Source: Datnioides undecimradiatus
Taxonomy: Eukaryota; Chordata; Actinopteri; Lobotiformes; Datnioididae
NCBI GenBank assembly: GCA_008933995.1
Contig: WARS01000052.1
Span: 1,364,001-1,428,000 of the forward strand
Direction: 5' to 3'
DNA length: 64,000 nt
Below the pieces are notes generated by a model. It made no database searches, had not been told where the DNA came from, and was given only the letters and a program-made list of their open reading frames with translations. This document shows, piece after piece, positions 13,746 through 26,200 of this stretch. The translations under genes were made by a program, and so were the position numbers. Positions within the stretch are counted from its first letter, which is position 1. The number at the start of each line of letters is the position of its first letter.

Positions 13746-15747
13746 GTATTTTTAAAAAAAACCCTGTATTTCATACATTTTGCAAATACATGGTTTTTAA
13801 CCAAAAACAGCATACAGCATTGTATCCTTTAGTGCAATAAGTATTAAGGACAGCATAACAATTTACACAAAATGAACACACTGTGTAATGAATGAATCAA
13901 AGAAACAAAGGGGGAATAGGAGAGGAGCAGAAAGAAGAAAGGGAGGGTGGGAGGAAGGAAAAGAAAAAAATTCCCAATTTTATTTTCTAAATACATTTTG
14001 AAGAAACAGCAACCGAACAATACGTGATTTGAATTGGAAGACATACAAAGACAAAAATAAGACACAGGCCATGTCTGACCACCAATGTAGGAAATACAGC
14101 TGAGATGGATTAATGTATCAAATATCACAAGGAGCATCCAACACTGACTCAGTTAGCATATGAAAAAAGCACTATCAAATTGGAAATCATGGCACAATCA
14201 AAAAGTTTCCATCATGTCAACACTAGCACTGATGAACCCTTACCACTCACTGAAACCGAATTGTGTGATCAAGGCACACCACAGGGCCATCCCTTCTTAA
14301 ATCACTCTGTTAGATTTTAAAGCACTAGAAAATTATGTATACTCTCAATATGATACTATACAGACGTATGATACTTTCAGCTTGATATAAGTGCGGAGAA
14401 ATAAAATTTCATGGTCAAATACAAAATATCTCTTAAAATATTTAAAATATACTTTATTTTGTACATTATGCAAACTGATTAACAACTCGATGATAAGAAA
14501 AATAAATATTCAGTGAAATGTTGTCTTTTTGTGATACAGATGTATGAACATAGATATATATCATGAAGTAAAGCACCCACCCCCTTTTAAGCATCCATAT
14601 ACCCTGACACGATTCCATATCCCTGTAATATGATTTGAATGACACGTTCACATTAAAACTCCTAACAATGGTTCCTACAGGTAGCTCCACTAAACCACTG
14701 AGCTGTTTGTACAACAATATTGCTCTACGTATCTTTTTTTGTTCTATTTCCCTCTATCGATTTTTAATTTTAATCAAAGTTGCCGACCACCACTTCAACT
14801 CAATCCGTGCCTTTATTGCTTCCTGAAATTACCTGGAAATGGGAGCTGTACATCGGATTGATCAGGAGACTGACACAGATCTGGTTAAAGAAGGCAACTC
14901 TCTTTCTCCAGCGTAGAACCAATGTATCGCATAATAGTTCACTGATCTATCATGTCATGTGGTGCAGAGTCACTCTTCATTGAAGAGCTCTATGGGTTAT
15001 GGTTGCGGTGTGTACAAAAGCAATGAGAAAGGGCACAATGTCATAAAATCTTAAAAAAAGAAAGGCTGATTGATCTCATCTGAAAATCAAAACAGTTCTT
15101 GAGCCAGAGACAGTGATGTCCAGTTCTAAAACAGCTGTCGCCTCACCACGACAATCAGGTACGCAGTTTATTTTGGTGTAGTTTAGATGCAACAGAACAG
15201 GTTTGTGACTGTAACCCTTCTATGTCTACATTAGTTAAACATAAATGCTTACATTCATATTCTTAACAGCTCGCCCGTAAACAAACAGATTCGTTCAATA
15301 TGCGAAAAATGTCTCAACTGTCTTCACTATGGACATTTTAGAAGTTCTAGTATGCACGACAGAATTGCATAATGTCTGCCAATGAGAAAAGCATAGGGAG
15401 GATAGAAGAGAAAGGACAAGCCGCTACAAGAAGACTAACTAGTAGGAACCCTATAAGAGGATGGGCTTGGGAATGGAGGACAGATGGGGTAGTGGGAAGT
15501 CAGTTTGGGAAGGCTGGGGAGGGATACAGGGTGGAAGTTGCCCCAGAAGTTAAAGGGGCACCTCCCTTTGGCAGTGGAACAGCACTCTTAGTAGTCAACG
15601 CAGCGCCGAGGGTGAGGGTGTACACAATGCTCTTGTCGGACAAGAAGGCCATTTCAGTGTCAAGATGAGATGAAGGCATTCTAGTAGGCAGCCAGGTCAC
15701 AGTGTTGGAGCTAAAAACCTCAGATGGAGATGATGGACGCAGTCTTT
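13746..15747 (-). other. Downstream of jcad, probable 3' untranslated region in its right part
   Basis: Follows the jcad stop codon on the minus strand. Several AATAAA hexamers lie between 14.45 and 15.17 kb. A purine-rich (GGAGGAAGG) stretch lies near 13.9-13.97 kb. No coding potential seen. Confidence 0.5.
15167..15172 (-). terminator. jcad: Candidate polyadenylation signal of jcad
   Basis: AATAAA on the minus strand, about 575 nt past the stop codon at 15750-15748. Further AATAAA hexamers lie at 14812-14817 and 14453-14458, so the 3' end could be longer. Confidence 0.3.
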
Positions 15748-18700
15748 CTACACTGTCTCCACTCGGCTGGGATCATGGGGCTCTGGGACGTAAAGAAGAA
15801 AAATATTGATTTATATATATATATATTGCACTATTCATCCCCCATTTGTAAATTCAAGAATAGTAAAGATCAAAGACTGCAATATCCCTTTTGACAGGAC
15901 AGTAAAATGTGTTTTCCATGTTTTCCAGGGATATAAATGTCAGTCATAAAATAAATATATAATACATTGTATGTTTTTCAATTGTCTGAGGAGTGTAGAA
16001 GACCTGCACTATCTTTGGGCAGTGACACCATCTTGTGGAGATGTCTTTGATAGCAAGGCCCATTGACAGTGTCATCAGTTTTGATAACTTTACCATTACA
16101 GAGGTAAATGAAAAATAAATTATTATGCTCACAAGTGCTCCTTTCTTTACAGTTGACTAAACTTAATTTGTGTTTTTAAAATAAGAATGCTGTACAGTAT
16201 AATACAAAGCCCTTAAATGTGGTTGAGTCATGTATCTCATGTATCACACTTTGTTGTCTTCTTTACAGATAAACCCAACTAATCTGAAAACTTACTTGTG
16301 ACCTAAAAAAACCTAACTCAGTTTTTTGTCAAACTGACCAATGAAGCTGACACTGGCTCAGTTTTCTATATCACATCTTATCAATATCTACAAACATTCA
16401 GATTTTTTACAGCAAACAGTTGGTTCGTATTACCCACATATTTGTAAGCATTTAATGGAATTATACAATTTACTCTGCAGTCATCCTGAAGCATGCATAA
16501 AAAAATCTGTGGATATTCACAGTTACATTGCGTTGCACAAAAATCTTAAATAGTACTTTTGGCACTTTCTTTATCTTTTTGGTAGTCTGCTGAATCTTCG
16601 TGGACCAAGAACCACAAGGGAAATCAGTGTTTTTCTTTAACGTTACCGATCATTTCAAAATCCGTGTGCATTTATAAAGCTGTGTAGACATTATCTAAAC
16701 TTTACTGACACACACACATTTTTTTTGCCACAAAGTTTAATTTCCTAAAAATTTCTTCTCTTACCTGAGAGAGATGACTCCTCATCTTGCAACACTGTCT
16801 CCTCAGAGACCTGCTGTGAATGGGTGACCTCTTGATCATTCTCCTTGTGTTTCTGTGGAGCAGGATGGGGCTCTTCCACTTGCTCGTCCTTGCCCTCCGC
16901 CTCTGTCTCTGCCTCCCCCTCCCCAGAGTCAGTACTCCTGATGCTGAGGCGCCTCATACGATACATAACATCCACTTCCCTCATTCGTGCCATTCGCTCA
17001 ACTGCTACCCGACCTGGAGAAATTGCCAGCTTGTTCTGCAACGCTTCTATTCGGTGGGAGGGGCCCCTGCTCCTCCTCTCCCCCTCTAAGCTAAGAGACA
17101 GCCTGCGGTCTAGGTTTGGGGGAACTGAAAGTGGCAGTCTGTCTGGCGGAAACTCTGGTAGCCCTGGGTGGTCTCGCCCCAGATGAGTCCGTAAACCAAG
17201 TCTATGCTCTGGGACAATAAATGGCTTCTTTTCTTGCTCCTGTTTGTCATCAGGCATTGTATTGTCTTGCCCCTCCTTCCCCCCTTCCAATTCAGCTGTC
17301 TGTTTGTCTGCACTGCCGTCAGGTGTTTCTCCTGTACTGGCCTCCATCTCTCCTAATTGTACTTCCTTAGTCACTGTTTCACCAACACTCTGTTTCTCTG
17401 TGACTTCAGGGTCTGCAGGCACATCAGTTGCTAAAATTGTGGATGCACTGTCCTTTGTTGCTCCTTCTGCTAGTATGCTCTCAGCAGGATTTACTGTATG
17501 CAAATTGTCCAAGTTTTCTGCCTGAGCATTGTCTGTTCTTTCCTCCCCTCCCACATTTTCCTGTGTCAGTGAATGCTGCTCCCTTGTTTCAGCACACAGG
17601 TCAGACCCTGACTGACTCAAACGTGAGTCATTTTGCTCTTCTGTTTTTATGTCTTCTGCTGGACTTTCTAACGCAGCGCACTGTGGTGGACTGCCATTTT
17701 GATTGGCCGAGCTGTCCGAGCTGTTTTCCTCATGAAGTGGAGGCAATGGGCCCTGTCTCATCTGATTCTCAAGTTCTCTTTTACAAATAGGGCACTCCTC
17801 CTCGGATTCAACGTTGAGATCTTGAAGAGACTCTGCGTCATTAGGTTTAAAATTGCCCGCAGACGCTTTATTTGCATCTGCCGGGTCTCTGGACTGACGC
17901 AAAGTCTGGCATATGTCCTCATAATCAGGAGGACTAGTGAGTGTAGAGGCATCCTGCATGGGCTGTCTATCGGCCCATGGCACCTCCGCTGCTGCTGTGT
18001 TTGTTGTTGGACTGAAGTCACAAAGAGGTGTCTCGATAGGCTCATCTGGGAGGTCTAGTTTCACTGTCCTGCCATCGTTGCTTCGCCTGCGCGAAAGGTG
18101 CGCAACAACCCTGTATTCTCTGAAGCCTGTCTCCCGCGGTGGGACAGGGAGCTCCTCCCTAAGCTGCTTGCTGAACGTTACCGACTTTGTTGCAGGCCTG
18201 GAGAAGGCGCTCTTGACTTCCCTGTATTCTGGGTCAACGGACCAGCTTACTGCACTGCGCCTAAGACTGCTGGGCTTGTTAAGAGGTTCTGATGTCAGTC
18301 GGATTTTGATACGTTCAGGGATTTGAACAGAACCATTTGGGACTTTATTGCTGGCAGTGCCTAGCTCCAAGATGTCTTTGTAGGCCTCGTTGAGGTCCTC
18401 TATGCATTTGTCAACGCTGGGTTGCTTGCTGCTCTGCTGCTGCTGTTGATCTTGGACTTCCTTTTTGATGGTCTCCAGTTCTTTGACAGCATCCCATGGT
18501 CGCTGGCTGGCCGGTTTCAGCAGGAACGGTTCAAATGCTTCTTGCCCACTGTTTGCTGCTGGTTTGGTCTCCTCCACATTTCCTGAGGGTGTTACTGCTG
18601 GCTGTTGAGCTGTGCTCTTGTTCAGCTGGTTGGAGAAGGTGGATGTCAGGGAGAAGGCGCTGTTGCTTGACAGTTTCAGGCTCTTCACTCCCTTTATAGG

Positions 18701-21700
18701 AAAACTGAAGGCAGTGCCCACTACACCGCTGCTATCAGGAGGGACTTCAGTGCCGGGAGGGACAGGGTCTTGTTGTGCTTCCTTGTTGTCAGGGGCAGGT
18801 TTTCGGGCCTCTGGGCTAGTTTGTGTCTCCTGGTCTCTATACTGGTTTGCAGGCCAGGATCCTGTCAGTTTCATCTCCTTGTAATGGTTTATTTTCGGGG
18901 GTCTACAGGGTACTTTTTTAAACATTTTGCTGCTCGCTCTACTGCTTGTTTTGCTGCTTGCTATGCTACCAGTTAGTGCTTGCAGCTCAGCTTCAGCTGA
19001 AGATGTGCTTTGGAGACTTTGGTTCGTTAAATGGCCTGTTTTGTTGTTACTAGGACTGTCCGCTGGGTCTGGTGACTTCTCATTGTTGTTATTCTGATCA
19101 CGGATTGTCCCAGTGAGCTGTGGAGTAACAGGGACAGACACCAAACAAAAAATTGTCTCACTAAGTCTCTTTTTTAGATTCTTGGTTTTTTCTTTCTCTG
19201 GTGGCTCAACTTGTTCCACCTTTTTTACTTCTGTCACAGTTTCAGAGACACCCTGGTCAGCCGGCTTGCATGGGGGAGGAGGTGGTTTACCCAGAATAGA
19301 TGAAGGAAAAAACTGAGCACGGTTTTGTTCAGGAGCTACACTGTCACTTTTTTTGTTAATTCCCCTGTTGCACCATCGATTACTGCTGTCGTTGTCATTG
19401 AGAGTTGCTTTGCGGCTGTCAGTATTGAGAGCTGACCCCTGTTGGGGAGGAAAGGCACTATCATGTGGAGATTGTCCTAAAATCTTACCGGACGGAGTCT
19501 CTTTGTTGATGTTACGGATCTTGTCTGAGTCAGTGAGAGAACTTCCGCTTGGCCCTCCTGAGATTTGCTTCACTCTTGGGTCTTCAGTGGGTAATTGACG
19601 GGCATGACCTGGTTGTTCTTCATGTCCAGAATGTACCTGTTTGCGATAGGATGCACCACGTTCGCCATAATGTTCCAGCCATGAGCCACTTGCCTGTCTG
19701 GAAAACCACCTACCAGGGTCTGAGCTGGGCATCTGCAGAGCTTCTGCTCTCCATCTTAGGTTTGCCATTTCATTGCGGTTGATTGAAACTGCTCTGGGGG
19801 GTGGAGCTCTTTTATAAGATGGGGGTGGGATGTAGCCAGGGGGCTCCATTCCCGAGATGGCAGAGTGTTGTGCGAAATAGTCTTGTCTCAGCTCCCCTCC
19901 CCGTGGATAATACATAGGCCTTTCTTTTTGTTTGGCACCCTGGTCTATAGCAAGCATTTCTGCGCTACCCCTAGTCTGCTGGTGAATCTCATATGACGGA
20001 GGCTTTAAAGGCCTGCTGAACCTGGGCTTTGGTAAAAGTGCAACATGGCTGCTTGGCCCAGCATTCCTTCCCCACCTATCCCTGACAACAGCACCACTAT
20101 AGATATACCTACTATAGGGCCCAGAGAAGACAGTGCTGTTTATCCTCTGTCTATCAGGTAGGCTAGGCCTGGATGGAATGAGCTCTCTGCCACTACTTCC
20201 ATCAGGCGACAAAACTCTGGGGAGAGATTGAGACTTTGCTTTAGTTCTAGGGTGAAAAAAACCCTCCGGTGTCCTCAGGCGGTACTGGTCCTGAGCCCAT
20301 CTGTCCCCATCTCCATCAGACAGCTGCCTTCCAAGGCCCACAGCAGGTCTCCACTCCTCTGTACCGAGGCTCTGGCACTTCCTCTCCCCTGTTACCCGTA
20401 GCTGACCAGGGGCAGCATCCAGGTCTCTTAGCCAGGAAATGTCCTCCCATAGCTGCTGCGCTTGCCTCTCTGCTCTGTGCTCCTCTGCTGTAATCAGGGC
20501 CTGTGGCCTCCATGCGCCAGCAGAGGCCCTCAGCTCCCTGCCATCAGCATAGTCCAGAAGGATGCTGAAGTCCTGGCCTCGCCTTCGCCAGTAGGACACA
20601 TCCCTCTCATCGTAGCTCAGCGGCTCTGAATAAGTCAAACTGGGAACATCATAGAACCTGCAAAGACCAAAAGGTTCAGTGTGAATAAAACATTCATAGA
20701 ATTACAAAAGAGTCAGGTAGATCTAGTTATTCAGGATGCCATTACAGAAGCTGTAGGTTTAGACACACAGATTTACACAAAATAGTGTCTGACGGGTAAG
20801 TCTTTTATATGATTGATAGTTTTCTTGTATTCCTTGTAGTCCTGTATTTGTTAAAAAGAAGCACTAAAAAATAACAATTAATTAAACTGCAATGGACAAA
20901 CGTTCCTACAACTAAATGAATCAAAATTAGATTTATATCAGTTTTTATGCTAATAAAATAAGACAGCACCACCCTTTTGAGATTTGATGATTGCCAAACA
21001 TTAGAAGTGACTTGTCCAAAACACATGCCAGTCTCAAGCATGTGTTTTGGCTTTGGCAGTATTGGCTTTCCAAAGCAACTTAATCAAGGAGAGCCAGCAC
21101 ATACGAGACAGAAGTGCTTAAGTCAGCGGCTTCCAAGTCCCTTGAAGAAACCATGAAATTGTGATGCTACTGCAATATGATCTGCATATTAAATTGTGCT
21201 GACCTTATCTTGGAAGCTGGTCATCTGGACAGCTACTGTGGCTGTTAAAGAAAGTCTAGGCAAAAACATCCCATTACCTAATCTAACATGAAAAAAAAAC
21301 CCACTTTCCCACAGTTTAACTGATCACATAACTCAACAAAATTCAGAATCAAACTGGACTCGTATACTATGTACACTGTGGCCAACCTAAAAACACTTCA
21401 ATATAATGTGGGAAAAAATAAAAACAGGGACCTTCACGAATGTTGCTACAGCAAATTTGTAATTTCACAAGTATGAATATAATTTTAAAAACGCTCGCTG
21501 AATTTAACATAAAATGGCAAGTGTGTGACGAGTGACTGTTGGCAGGTTCAAAACAGAGGTTCCACTGTAGTGTGATAAAGCAGTGCCGCCTGAGGATGAT
21601 TTTAGTTATGGTTCCATATTTACCTCTTATGTGCAGGTTACGGCTGTGATGCATGTTGCACTGCCAAAACAATTATCTTACAGAAAAGCATGCTAAATCA

Positions 21701-23116
21701 AAACAGATTAAGTCTCAAAACCAGTGCTTCAGTTTGTTGTCTTCAAGGGGGTCTTTTTGTTAAAATACACACTAATTTTAAGTTTCTAATATTTATCATG
21801 CAGTCGTGTTAATCTTGGTGTTGGGACAGCACAGCTGAATCAAGAAGAGGACACACTGTGATATTCAATAATTTCAGTAGGTCATCAGTCCAATCAAAGC
21901 ATGTTTGAGGCCACCCTAAAGACAGTCTGGGTTTGAAATCATTTTTATATTCTAGAGTAACTATCTATACTCCTACTATATAAATCAATCTATAATTGTA
22001 TTTTCTTAAACAGTACGGCCATATAAGGTCATAATTTTCAGTTCCCCATTTTCCAAAAAATCTAAGAAATGTACTATCAACAACATATATTTGTAAAATG
22101 TCTTGTTTAATAATTTGTAAAAGACATATAAAGAGAATAAATGAATTACAATTACCCTTTTTAATAGTTTCATCATGTATCTGCAGTGCACTAAGTCCCT
22201 GTGTTAGTCACTGTACTCATTCATTTAAGCGGCAAAGTCAATGGATCATCCTCAGCAGCATATGCTACTGTATGGCTGAGGGGAGCCGCGCTGTGCACAC
22301 TTGCCCAGCAACATGCTTACATCACAGAGCACGTGCTGGGCGTGATTCAGTGTGCCAGTGTTTACAGTGGAGTGATTACGCGCCTGTCTTGAGGCATGTT
22401 CAGTTCTCCTCAGTTTGCTCACTGTCTAGTGCTGCTGTTTACATCTGCCTGCCTGGTGGAGGCTGTGGAGACGATACCAGTGCATGGGTGGGCTCCACAG
22501 AGACACAAGCCACCTCTCTGTGCAGGCATGTAAACAACTCAAACAAGCGCAAAGGCACCTTTCATAATTCCTCATATCCCAGCATAAGATATGTCAGTGG
22601 TGCTGCTGCAGCCACGGTGTTCTGCAGCTCTGGAAGGAGGGGAAAGGGAAGAGGAGGAAAAAAAAAACCCTGCGCAGTGCAGACTCAGTTTTGCATGCAA
22701 TACTGAAGGGCCCCAGTGTGAAGGGGAGAGAGGGAAAAAAGGGAAGGTAAAGGGTGTGGGGGATCGCAAAAGAGGGAAAAAAACACTCACCCACTATCTG
22801 TGGCAAGAGAATCACCCAAGGGCTGAGCGTCACCTAGGATACCGATCCCAGCTTCTTTTCTCCTTTGGTTCCTTTCCCCACTCTCGTTGTCTGTGGCGGG
22901 GTAGCCCTTCACCAGTGCCTGCCTGCTGCCATAGATGCCTGTGATAGATGCCCCCCGGTCCGCCTCATACCCGTTCAGTGTCCCCCGGCCAGCCCTGTTG
23001 TCCACAAGTTCACGCTGGCAATCAGCAGGGCGCTTGTCATAAGGCGTGGCAGACGGAGGGCCGCTCTTGGGCAATTTATATCCGTGCGAAATGAGGAGGT
23101 CCTCCACACTGTACAT
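15748..23116 (-). CDS. jcad: Junctional cadherin 5-associated protein (JCAD / KIAA1462)
   Basis: JCAD is a large, mostly disordered protein of endothelial cell-cell junctions, linked in the literature to VE-cadherin contacts and Hippo (LATS2) signalling. Coding exons on the minus strand are 23116-22791, 20657-16765 and 15782-15748, giving 4254 nt and 1417 aa (human about 1359). The start MYSVEDLLISHGYKL is the family signature, and CCACC precedes the ATG. The phases agree: exon A ends GG before GTGAGT, exon B begins with G after TTTGCAG and restores Gly in SGFYDVP. Exon B ends TCAG before GTAAGA, and an 11-codon last exon ends PHDPSRVETV. Visible blocks include a YWRRRGQDF motif near residue 131, PPPPP near 568, a short Gln run near 845 beside a helical stretch, one CPICKREL near 1064, and a conserved basic block around 1256-1351. 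The first three assignments are seen directly; junction function is inferred from the family. Confidence 0.95.
15783..16764 (-). other. jcad: jcad last intron
   Basis: Intron of 982 bp separating the large exon from the 11-codon terminal coding exon. Donor GTAAGAG, acceptor ACGTCCCAG. A short AT run lies at about 15812-15827. No other feature seen. Confidence 0.8.
20658..22790 (-). other. jcad: jcad intron between the start-codon exon and the large exon
   Basis: Intron of 2133 bp with donor GTGAGT and acceptor TTTGCAG. It is AT-rich. A 202-codon open frame lies on the opposite strand at 22098-22706 but has no recognisable domain. Nothing else supportable was seen. Confidence 0.8.
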
Positions 23117-23135
23117 GGTGGTGTCTCTCTCACTT
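22791..23135 (-). other. jcad: jcad exon carrying the start codon
   Basis: On the minus strand a pyrimidine-rich acceptor ends GCCCAG just before 23135. It leaves about 19 nt of 5' untranslated sequence ahead of the ATG at 23116-23114. This implies an upstream non-coding first exon. The exon ends at 22791 with donor GTGAGT. Confidence 0.75.
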
Positions 23136-24963
23136 CTGGGCAGGAGGGCAAAGGTGGGTGTGTTGCCTTATGCGCAGTGCTGCTGGTGGAAGCTGGAGCA
23201 CGGCTGCTCAGCAGAGGCCATCACTAAGGGGAGGACAGGGGAGGGAAGAGGTAACGTGAACACATTATTTGCATGTGCCTAAATGGAGGATGTGTGATGT
23301 TCAGCACACTAGCTGATGCAAAGAAAATACAGATGCGTGTGTTACTGCTCCAGATGTGATAATGCGCTGGGTTTTTTTTTGCAGCATGTGCTGTGTTGAA
23401 AGCTCAGCGAGTGATCTAAATTAAACATGAACATATGCTAAACATAACACAGTCTTGTGCTGACATTATTGTGTCTCCAGGGGCAACTCTAGAAAGTACA
23501 ACTTAAGTTTAAAAAGCACACACTGCAGAATTTAAGAACCCATCTTTTTTTAATCTTAGTCCAGTTGATTTTACTCAACATGGCAATTATTTTCTATATC
23601 TGGACACCAGAACATGGGCATGCTTTCAGCCACACCCTTGCTTTCATCCAAAAACATTTGATCTTCTTTCCAAATTGTCAAAAAACATTATTTAATACAG
23701 GAAATTCTACATTAAGAGTTGTTGCATTAAACCACATCCTATTTAACAATGTCTCTACCCTTTGTCTGTGATAAATACAATGGAAAATGTGATTTAGCCC
23801 CAACACAAGCAGGTTCTAGGTGGGACATTCGTCATCAGTCAATACAATCACTCTTATTGTTCTCTCGACACTCAGAGCCGCTTTTGGACAGCTGCATTGA
23901 TCTATGCATGTAGACAATGGTGTACTTCCGCCAATAGACGAGAATAACTGTGTGTATTAAAAGAAACTACAAAGCAATTCTTCAGCATTAAGTGAAGAGA
24001 TGAGATTAAATGGCCCGTCATATTAACAGTCTCTCTCAGATACTCTTAAGGTAATCTCCTCCAGCATGGTTTGCATCATAAATTTCCCTTTCTGATAAGT
24101 TAATAAACCTGCAACCATTATTTATGGAACAATGTAATTTCCCATACAAATTGCTGTACATAATGTATACTGCTCTTTGTCTCTGTGGCATGTGTCAGCA
24201 TGTGTGGTCTTAGTTCACAAGCTGCCAGTGTTTCCTCTCTCATAATGGCATCAGGAAAAAAGATGGTACATTTATTACATGTAATTAAAGTGATTCAGCT
24301 CCTGAATCATAAAGTCCAGCTTGAAGTTGCAGCGTTAACAAAAAATAAAATGAACACGCGCTAAAAGGGGTTAAAAGAACTGAAGAGTAAGTTAAGTTTA
24401 AGTTAGTATGACATTAACGTCTTAAACACAAAGCCTAATTCGTTTCATCTTTCATTACTGTTTCATATCATGTGTAATTTCTAGAAATGTATTTCGTAAT
24501 TTAATTAATTAAACTCTTATTTAATCAGTGAACCACCACCTCAGGCCACCAAAACAGGCGTGGACACAACTAAATCTGTCAAACAACAAAGCAATCAAAC
24601 TATGTTTTGGTCACTAAAATGCTAAATAAAGCAGATCAAATTTAGATCCTTGTCAAATCACAATTTGCATACTGTATAAAATATAAATAGCAGCTAGCTG
24701 GTTATTTTCGGTAACTATTAATCTAACTGATCATTTGTTTGGTCTGTGAAACGTTAGAAAATAGTGATAAAGCCTAAATTCCTTGATCCCCAAGTAAAGC
24801 CACCAAAGGGTTTTGTTGTTCCACCAACAACGTTCAGCACAAATTTCAAAGTGAGAACTTGGAAGTGTTTGATATTTACTCTAATCATCCATTCTTTTCA
24901 GTATTTCTAGGTGCTTTATGACAAAAGTTGTGAGGAGTCTGTTCACCTGAGTTCCTCTGCTGT

Positions 24964-24967
<4 letters not shown>

Positions 24968-25018
<51 letters not shown>
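24968..25018. repeat. (TG)n microsatellite
   Basis: About 25 uninterrupted TG/GT units. Confidence 0.95.
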
Positions 25019-25020
<2 letters not shown>

Positions 25021-25870
25021 TGTGCGAATGCAAAAGCAGCCCTGCCCGTCTGATATATTAATTAGTGGCCATAACAGTCTGTCCTGCCTGGAGATGACAG
25101 CGGATGGCTTATAAAACAGTAACACAGTGATCAAAGGCTTTGCACACATTAGCATTTTGGCTAATCATGTTTGGACTTGAATAGTGGCTCGCTATTCATT
25201 TTCCATTATGAAGGTGTCACTTAAAGGATGAGTGCAGTGTTGAATCAAAGACGCAAGTGTTAGAATAGACTTACAAACCACTTCTCACTTCAAGTTAGGC
25301 TGACACGTTGCCAAAATTGTTCATAGCAAACAACTTCATTTATTTTTTAAATAAACCACATTTCTCTTACTTTCAGATACAGATTACAGTATAAATCAGG
25401 AGGTCATGTGACTAATGTATAGTACGGAAATAGTAAAGCAGTAAAGCCCACATCTGCTAGACTTTTCTGGACGTTTCCCAGGGCAGTTGTTATTGCAGCA
25501 CACTGTGTGTCTCTCTGTGTATAAATAAGATGCAGTGGTTTCATACTTTTAGTTTGAAAAAGTGTGATCTTAATAACAAATGCATACATTTATATAAGAT
25601 TACATAAAATTAGCTCAACTCCCTCGACTTACCTCAAACACTATTAACAAGGAGTTTGCTGTTCTTTCACATATAATCCATAATTAATAACTTATGATTC
25701 AATGCATTAAAGTTAAATTCACTTTAAAAGGTTTATAGATAATAATCCCTGTTTGTTAATGTGTGAGTTATAAATATTGATGTGATTATATTAAAATGAC
25801 TATAGTAGACAGATCTCTACAACATAAGCCACAACATAATGAATACTAATAGAGTTTAGCATTGACACAA

Positions 25871-26200
25871 CTAGGGCTGCACCTAACAATTTATTTAATT
25901 ATCAATTAATCTATCGACTATTTTTGTGAAAATTGTGCCCATTACAACTTCTCAGAGCCCAAGGTAACATCTTTGCAGGGCTCTCTGTATCGATTACCAG
26001 TCCAAAACTGACGTATGTTTAATTTACTATCATATAGGACAAAGACAAGTATAAAGTATTTGTATGTGAGAAGCTCGAATCCACTGATACTTATAATTTT
26101 GCAGTCACATGACCAAAAACATTAATCAATTATCAAAATAGTTGCTGTTTCTTTCTTCTGATTAACTAATTGTTAATCAAAAAAGTCGACCTGAACCAAA
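25871..26200 (+). mobile_element. hAT-like MITE relic
   Basis: It begins CTAGGGCTGCACCTAAC and proceeds through ATCAATTAATCTATCGAC, CAGAGCCCAAGGTAAC, GAAGCTCGAATCC and ATCAAAATAGTTGCTG. This is the order of a common teleost element whose termini read AGGGCTGCAACTAACGATT. The right terminus is degraded. Confidence 0.65.

Noticed and set aside
22098-22706. 202-codon plus-strand open frame in a jcad intron
   Set aside because: No domain, no splice-consistent partner and low-complexity Ser/Cys content; it lies antisense in an intron. Treated as chance.
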